This document shows positions 50,807-51,423 of a DNA stretch of 51,423 nt, piece after piece. The first letter of the stretch is position 1; the number at the start of each line of letters is the position of its first letter. The notes beneath the pieces are model-generated. The model searched no databases. It was not told the DNA's origin and worked only from the letters and a program-made list of their open reading frames with translations. Origin of the DNA: Proteobacteria bacterium UBA5122 (lineage in GTDB: Bacteria > Pseudomonadota > Gammaproteobacteria > Tenderiales > Tenderiaceae); assembly GCA_002415485.1 (NCBI GenBank), contig DHYU01000062.1, positions 38,490 through 89,912 of the forward strand, read 5' to 3'. Made by a program: the position numbers and the translations under genes.

Positions 50807-51040
50807 CTAACCGGCCTTTTTCTCGAAGACATACAGAAACCGCCCGTCCTCCTGAGAGGAACTCAGCAACCTATGACCTGTCTGCGCTGAAAAGTTAGCA
50901 AAATCTTTAACTGTACTTGGATCAGTCGCAATCACACGCAAACACTGCCCTCCCAGCAACTGATTCAATCCCTGCTTCAACCGCAGCACCGGAATCGGGC
51001 ACTGCAAACCGCTCGTATCTATTTCCAAATCTACCTGCAT
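50807..51040 (-). CDS. TusA-family sulfurtransferase
   Basis: The 77-residue protein has the TusA/SirA motif GLQCPIPVLRLKQGL with Cys14 as the likely sulfur carrier in CPxP. The beta-alpha-beta-alpha-beta layout fits. Members move persulfide sulfur to tRNA 2-thiouridine or other acceptors. It is divergent from the M48 protease, a pairing seen in several gammaproteobacteria. The partner sulfurtransferase is not in the window. Confidence 0.85.
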   Translation of the reverse strand: MQVDLEIDTSGLQCPIPVLRLKQGLNQLLGGQCLRVIATDPSTVKDFANFSAQTGHRLLSSSQEDGRFLYVFEKKAG

Positions 51041-51154
51041 ACTTTTCGCTCATTCTGTTGTCTGAACATGTGCAATCTCACTGCCCGGGGATTATAAGCC
51101 ACGTTATACTTCCCTATGCGAATGCCTGAAGGCAGCCACAAACAGGAATATCGT

Positions 51155-51423
51155 GTGTTCAAACGGATGACCACCCCCACTGTACTCTCCGCGTTAGCGC
51201 TGACACTGACCCTCAGCTTCAATCCAGGCGCCACCGCGGCAAAACTACCCGATCTGGGTGACCCTACCGAGAGCTTCATGTCACCCGAAGATGATCGCCT
51301 GCTCGGCGAGGCCTTCATGCGCAGCCTCCGTCGGCATGTCACCATCATCAACGACCCGGAGGTCAACGCCTATATCCATAGCCTTGGGCTGCGTCTGCTC
51401 AGCAACACCGACACCACACAACA
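51155..51423 (+). CDS. M48-family metalloprotease, BepA-like, partial 5' end
   Basis: The first 89 codons are present: a signal peptide (MTTPTVLSALALTLTLSF from residue 6) and then LPDLGDPTESFMSPEDDRLL and INDPEVNAYIHSLGLRLL, the start of BepA/YfgC-type proteases that handle stalled outer-membrane proteins. The HExxH zinc motif lies beyond the window. I chose GTG 51155, seven bases after AGGA; ATG 51116 and 51122 lie upstream but too near a TATACT (51105-51110) that could be the -10. Confidence 0.75.
   Translation, partial: MFKRMTTPTVLSALALTLTLSFNPGATAAKLPDLGDPTESFMSPEDDRLLGEAFMRSLRRHVTIINDPEVNAYIHSLGLRLLSNTDTTQ

Noticed and set aside
1..51423. CRISPR array, prophage, rRNA or integron integrase
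   Set aside because: No regularly spaced direct repeats, phage structural genes, rRNA sequence or tyrosine recombinase gene was seen in the window.

Overview
The window looks like the chromosome of a motile, polarly flagellated gammaproteobacterium. I infer this from the miaA-hfq-hflX-hflK-hflC-DUF2065-hisZ-purA gene order, the flgBCDE/flgFGHIJ/flgKL arrangement with sigma-54 and sigma-28 promoters, CheV, FlgM/FlgN, pseudaminic-acid genes and a RimK cluster. I cannot name the genus. Most of the window has the codon use and base composition of a mid-GC chromosome; roughly 1.13-7.18 kb is visibly more AT-rich and carries poorly characterised genes.

Layout. 1-1127: end of an acyl-CoA ligase (probably acetoacetyl-CoA synthetase) overlapping an AcuI/YhdH-type reductase. 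1135-7177: an AT-rich accessory block with two small membrane proteins, a secreted LamG/HAF-repeat protein, a PEP-CTERM-like secreted protein and a two-gene DUF5343 + HEPN module that ends in a convincing integron attC-like recombination site and begins behind two copies of a palindromic operator-like sequence. 7178-8896: Na/Pi cotransporter. 9062-13182: operon for a RimB-like retropepsin, RimK, an M14 deacylase-like protein, DUF432 and an MscS channel, closed by a strong terminator. 13254-15092: Tat-exported PhoX-type phosphatase. 15292-23208: purA, hisZ, DUF2065, hflC, hflK, hflX, hfq and miaA, all on the minus strand. 23273-37850: pseC, pseB, flgL-flgK-flgJ-flgI-flgH-flgG-flgF-flgE-flgD-flgC-flgB, cheR and cheV, all on the minus strand. 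37989-40397: flgA, flgM, flgN and a YcgR-type flagellar brake, on the plus strand. 40455-40531: tRNA-Arg(CCT). 40555-43746: a PilZ protein, an unknown lipoprotein behind a sigma-28-like promoter, and a membrane diguanylate cyclase. 44305-48930: a short AraC-type regulator convergent with an RND efflux permease and its adaptor. 49056-51423: a chemoreceptor, a TusA-family protein and the start of a BepA-like M48 protease.

How they fit. The flagellar section reads as a regulatory cascade: sigma-54-like sites precede flgB, flgF and flgA, a terminator separates flgE from flgF, and sigma-28-like sites precede flgK, flgM and an otherwise unknown lipoprotein gene. C-di-GMP genes (YcgR-type brake, PilZ protein, GGDEF cyclase with an inhibitory site) cluster beside the flagellar genes and probably tune motility.

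The most interesting part is the accessory block. The compact unit of operator palindromes, GTG-started DUF5343 gene, HEPN gene with an R-x4-H RNase motif, and an attC-like site that overlaps the HEPN stop codon looks like a self-promoting integron cassette carrying a toxin-antitoxin or phage-defence pair. The next cassette-like gene starts 15 bases after the attC core. Its own 3' end appears to have been disrupted by a miniature inverted-repeat element. No integrase gene is in the window.
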